Shown here one piece after another: positions 61,094-64,000 of a DNA stretch of 64,000 bases (positions are counted from its first letter, which is position 1; each line of letters opens with the position of its first letter). Position numbers and translations under genes: made by a program. Source of the DNA: Bacillota bacterium (GTDB lineage: Bacteria; Bacillota; Clostridia; Christensenellales; Aristaeellaceae); assembly GCA_023395615.1 (NCBI GenBank), contig JAEWYP010000007.1:1-64000 (forward strand). The letters run 5' to 3'. The notes under the pieces were generated by a model, which made no database searches, was not told where the DNA came from, and saw only the letters and a list, made by a program, of their open reading frames with translations.

Positions 61094-61624
61094 TTATCGC
61101 CTGCCAAATCCGTTCAGCCATGCCCGCTGATCGTTGGGCAGCTTGGCGGGACGCTTGACCGGTTCGGCGGCACGACCGACAGGCAGGAAGCAAACCAGCT
61201 CGTATTCCGGAGGCACGCCCAGCACGTCCGCCAGTTTACGACCAAGGTGGTCGTCATCGGTAATGTATCCCTCTACCCAGCAGCTTTCATAGCCGTGATC
61301 CACAATCGCCAGCAGCATGTTTTCGATTGCCGCAGAATAGTCCTGAACGCTGAAGCACTTATCGCGATAAGCATGAATCCTTCGCGTAAGTACGTAGATT
61401 ACCGCGGGCGCAGTGTCGCCCACGTGGCAGGGTACCGCTTCCCGCAGACGGTTAAGCAATGTGGGATCATCCACGGCGATCAGGCTGGTCGTCTGTTTGT
61501 TGCATCCGGAGGGGGCGGCCAGCCCCGCAGCCAGAATTTCCTCCAGATCGCTGCGCTTTACCGCTTCCGGCAAGTATTTCCCCCGGTAGCTGCCGCGCGT
61601 TACAATTGTCTCCATCGTATTCAT
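61094..61624 (-). CDS. Small nitroreductase-family protein
   Basis: A 176-residue FMN-binding nitroreductase-like protein with RGSYRGKYLPEAVKRSDLEEIL, LAAPSGCNKQTTSLIAV in the FMN region and the C-terminal LGVPPEYELVCFLPVGRA. It is short for the family. Probable activity: flavin-dependent reduction of nitro, quinone or similar compounds. The ATG at 61624 has GGGCGGGG upstream; ATGs at 61630 and 61615 are also in frame. It is on the same strand as the dual-ACT protein and starts 37 bases after that gene's stop. Confidence 0.85.
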   Translation of the reverse strand: MNTMETIVTRGSYRGKYLPEAVKRSDLEEILAAGLAAPSGCNKQTTSLIAVDDPTLLNRLREAVPCHVGDTAPAVIYVLTRRIHAYRDKCFSVQDYSAAIENMLLAIVDHGYESCWVEGYITDDDHLGRKLADVLGVPPEYELVCFLPVGRAAEPVKRPAKLPNDQRAWLNGFGRR

Positions 61625-61661
61625 CTGCATCCCCGCCCTTTCCGCCGTATATAGCGGTTTT

Positions 61662-63098
61662 TTACGCGTGCACCCGATAATCTTTCTTCATCCCGTGCGC
61701 GCCGAATATACGCCATTCCCCTACGCCCAACCGGCCAAGCACCCCATCCCGCTCACGAGCGCACAGTTCCGGGTCCGTATCGACAGACGTCATCAGGATC
61801 GGCGCGTACCGGTTGTAAGCCGTCTGCTCGGGCGTCATATCCTTTAAATTCACATAAATATCCCCAGTAAAGATGATTCTATGCCCGTAATCAATCAGCA
61901 CCAGTTCGCCCGGGAGATGCCCGCCCTGCCCCTCCAGCAGTTCGAAATTCAGATCGCCAAACCGGTAGCTGCCCGCCGGAGCGAGCGGTTCGGTCAACGG
62001 AATCGTATCCCCCGCGATCACCCGTATTCGATCCGGGTCCATGGGCCGGTACTCGGTCAGTGTCTTACAGATGCGGATATACGGGCGGTGGAGCGGGTTG
62101 CGCTCGCGGTATCCGTCTTCCCCGGCGGCTTCCAGGCGAATACACTCGGCGCTTTTTGCGCTCATCTCCACCTGATCAAACATTGGTAGCAGCCCGCAGT
62201 GATCCAAATCTGCGTGGGTAATCAGCACACGTTTCGGTTTATGGTCATAGTCCGGGATCAGCTTGCGAAACAACGCCAGCATTTCTTTCCGGTAGCAGGC
62301 GTACCCCGTATCAATCATCAGTACGTCGTCTCCGTTTTGCAGGATCGCCGTGTTGCTGCCGCAGGGCGGCTCGATCAGGGTGAGCTGCGTTCGCTCGGTC
62401 AAATGGTGCATCGTCACCCGGGGCACAAACGCGCCGCCCCGGTGCAGCATCAGCAGATCGGCAAAACGGCTGATGCTGTCAAACGTGCGGTAAGGGGAAA
62501 GACCCTGCTCATCCAGCACCTGCATTGCCAGATTGACGTTAATCAGCAGTTCCTGCCGGGCTTCGTCCGTCATCCCCATGCGCCGGGTGAGGCCCGCCGC
62601 GTAGGAACGGTAGAAAATGCTGTTGTCAAAGTTCTTTTCCGCATGATTATAATCAATCACGCGCACAGGGCACAGCTTTTCCGCCTGCGACAGAAACTCG
62701 TCGATTCTTTTCTGGTTTTCCACAAACAATCCCATTTTGAAAAGCTGATAATCCGTTCCGTTTTCCTGCGAGCTCATATAAGAGATGTTAAAGTTGAACG
62801 AACGGATCAGCTCCAGCACAGCGGTAATTCCGCCCGGCTCATCCTTCAGCTTGAATTCCAGTAAAACAATACTCTGGTCGGCTTCTTCGCTTTGCAGGTA
62901 ACCGATAGCGCGCAATCGCTCGTCCGCCCGGGCCAGCTGTTCCGGCGTGCCCTCCGCCTCAACGAACAGGGTATGCGTATCCACCGCTTTATTATAACTT
63001 ACGCGCGTAATATTCAACCCCAGGCTGCCAAAGCAACGACTTGCCTCCAAAAATGCGCCGACGTGGTCGGGCAGGGTCGTAACATACGTTTTCTTCAT
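61662..63098 (-). CDS. Dual ACT-domain protein with metallo-beta-lactamase fold
   Basis: A 478-residue protein. Residues 1-150 form two ACT-like ligand-binding domains (YVTTLPDHVGAFLEASRCFG; LEFKLKDEPGGITAVLEL), residues 150-225 are a helical linker, and 225-478 is a metallo-beta-lactamase domain with DTGY, THADLDHCG and FTGDIYVN. In the metal motif the usual HxHxDH reads HADLDH, with aspartate replacing the second histidine. The role is unknown; an amino-acid-regulated hydrolase is a reasonable reading. The ATG at 63098 is preferred over the TTG at 63110. Confidence 0.8.
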   Translation of the reverse strand: MKKTYVTTLPDHVGAFLEASRCFGSLGLNITRVSYNKAVDTHTLFVEAEGTPEQLARADERLRAIGYLQSEEADQSIVLLEFKLKDEPGGITAVLELIRSFNFNISYMSSQENGTDYQLFKMGLFVENQKRIDEFLSQAEKLCPVRVIDYNHAEKNFDNSIFYRSYAAGLTRRMGMTDEARQELLINVNLAMQVLDEQGLSPYRTFDSISRFADLLMLHRGGAFVPRVTMHHLTERTQLTLIEPPCGSNTAILQNGDDVLMIDTGYACYRKEMLALFRKLIPDYDHKPKRVLITHADLDHCGLLPMFDQVEMSAKSAECIRLEAAGEDGYRERNPLHRPYIRICKTLTEYRPMDPDRIRVIAGDTIPLTEPLAPAGSYRFGDLNFELLEGQGGHLPGELVLIDYGHRIIFTGDIYVNLKDMTPEQTAYNRYAPILMTSVDTDPELCARERDGVLGRLGVGEWRIFGAHGMKKDYRVHA

Positions 63099-63122
63099 AC
63101 CTGTTTTCAACCGCCTTTGAAG

Positions 63123-63163
63123 AATTCCATTCCATTATACCTTATGCGTATCGGAATGGGAAT
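63123..63163. promoter_or_regulatory. Possible operator/promoter of the dual-ACT gene
   Basis: On the minus strand a TATAAT-like box (63134-63139) lies about 36 bases before the ATG, without a good -35. It is flanked by an inverted repeat, CCATTCC (63127-63133) and GGAATGG (63153-63159), which may be a regulator site. Confidence 0.4.
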
Positions 63164-63226
63164 CGTATTGTTTGTCTCTTTTCTTCGGTGTTGCGGATTC
63201 GGGCGAGGAAGTACAAATAATCCACC

Positions 63227-63255
63227 TTGAAAAAAGGAATCGTTTCAGCTAGTAT
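63227..63255 (+). promoter_or_regulatory. Promoter of the GH42 gene
   Basis: TTGAAA (63227-63232), 17-base spacer, TAGTAT (63250-63255), 95 bases before the ATG. Confidence 0.65.
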
Positions 63256-63349
63256 AGCAGTAGATGCGCCGAAAAACCAAATTCTCAGCGGTTTTGGCGC
63301 GATTTACAAATCAGGTATGAAAACCATTTCGGGAGGAGCGTAACACTGC

Positions 63350-64000
63350 ATGGCACAATTTTCACCTGTCATGAAGGGCATGCCCGTGCTGCTGCACGGC
63401 GGCGACTATAACCCGGACCAATGGATCAAGCAGAAGGATACCATCTGGAAAGAAGACATGGCATACGCGAAGGAAGCGGGCGTGAACACCCTGTCCATCG
63501 GCATCTTTGCCTGGTCGATGCTGGAGCCGGAAGAAGGCAGATACGATTTTGGCTGGATGGACGAAGTCATGGATATGCTGGATGAGAACGGCATCAAAGC
63601 CATTCTGGCCACACCCAGCGGCGCGCGGCCCCCGTGGCTGGCGCAAAAGTATCCCGAGGTGCTGCGCGTTAACAATGTCCGCCAGAAAATGATTTACGGG
63701 GGTCGGCATAATCATTGCCTGACGTCCCCGATTTATCGTGAAAAAGTAGCGCAGATGAACGAGCAGCTGGCGTTGCGGTATGGCAAACATCCGGCACTGG
63801 GAATGTGGCACATTTCCAACGAATACGGCGGGGATTGTCACTGCCCGCTGTGCCAGCACGCTTTTCAGGAATGGCTGAAAGAACGCTACGGTACCATCGA
63901 TGCGCTCAACGATGCGTGGTGGAACGGTTTCTGGTCCCACCGGTTTAATGATTTCAACCAAATCGAAAGCCCCACAACCCCGGACTGGCTGGGCGAAAAC
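63350..64000 (+). CDS. GH42 beta-galactosidase, N-terminal part (continues past the window)
   Basis: The first 217 codons of a family 42 beta-galactosidase, cut off by the window edge without a stop. The (beta/alpha)8 barrel starts with LLHGGDYNPDQW; the acid/base is Glu158 in WHISNEYGG. Cys123, Cys163, Cys165 and Cys168 have the spacing of the four-cysteine zinc site of GH42 enzymes. There is no signal peptide, so it acts on sugars already imported. GGGAGGAG precedes the ATG at 63350. No terminal partner is visible. Confidence 0.93.
   Translation, partial: MAQFSPVMKGMPVLLHGGDYNPDQWIKQKDTIWKEDMAYAKEAGVNTLSIGIFAWSMLEPEEGRYDFGWMDEVMDMLDENGIKAILATPSGARPPWLAQKYPEVLRVNNVRQKMIYGGRHNHCLTSPIYREKVAQMNEQLALRYGKHPALGMWHISNEYGGDCHCPLCQHAFQEWLKERYGTIDALNDAWWNGFWSHRFNDFNQIESPTTPDWLGEN

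Overview
The window looks like a chromosome segment from an anaerobic, saccharolytic member of the class Clostridia (Bacillota), probably from the gut and possibly near Christensenellales or Oscillospirales. The reasons are the strong GGAGG ribosome binding sites, consensus TTGACA/TATAAT promoters, a YesM/YesN two-component pair beside an LplB/YtcP-type sugar ABC transporter, type III glutamine synthetase, and DUF1836 and DUF4860 proteins. The base composition is moderately GC-rich, which explains the many long antisense open frames that I left out. I see no mobile element, phage, CRISPR array, rRNA or tRNA.

Positions 1-24,400 are three carbohydrate modules, mostly on the minus strand. (a) A sugar-binding protein (59-1354) and a LacI regulator (1640-2617) whose promoters carry the same operator. 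(b) A YesMN two-component system (8797-12137) upstream of a binding protein and two permeases (5023-8501), followed by Nif3-like, esterase and DUF3237 genes. (c) A six-gene catabolic operon (12419-18242: aldolase, FGGY kinase, medium-chain dehydrogenase, PfkB kinase, aldo/keto reductase, FucU-like mutarotase), a divergent LacI regulator (18438-19457) and a ribose-type ABC transporter (19556-24244). A shared operator just downstream of both promoters ties (c) together as one regulon.

Positions 24,400-30,550 hold an SOS-type dinB with two LexA-like boxes, an ammonium transporter fused to a PII domain, and type III glutamine synthetase. The glnN-amt intergenic region is unusually rich in hairpins. 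Positions 30,600-43,740 are mixed: an overlapping operon of a GH127-like glycosidase, a tRNA-dihydrouridine synthase and two related secreted proteins; then small proteins, aroA-aroC-rRNA methyltransferase, an SGNH hydrolase and a DUF1836 regulator.

Positions 43,878-49,174 are a compact operon for a type IV pilus or type II secretion-like machine with a GspF/PilC protein, four small single-pass proteins and PilT as the only ATPase. Positions 49,245-55,670 hold an SPFH/zinc-ribbon protein, a receiver-like protein, a diguanylate cyclase, a membrane protein, and a von Willebrand factor A protein paired with a Hanks-type kinase. Positions 55,782-63,098 hold redox and membrane proteins, an RffA-type aminotransferase, an N-formylglutamate-amidohydrolase-like protein with two ATP-grasp ligases, a nitroreductase, and a dual-ACT metallo-beta-lactamase-fold protein. 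A GH42 beta-galactosidase starts at 63350 and runs off the right edge.

The best candidates for undescribed biology are the ATP-grasp pair with its amidohydrolase, the PilT-only pilus-like operon, the VWA-kinase pair, and the structured RNA upstream of amt.
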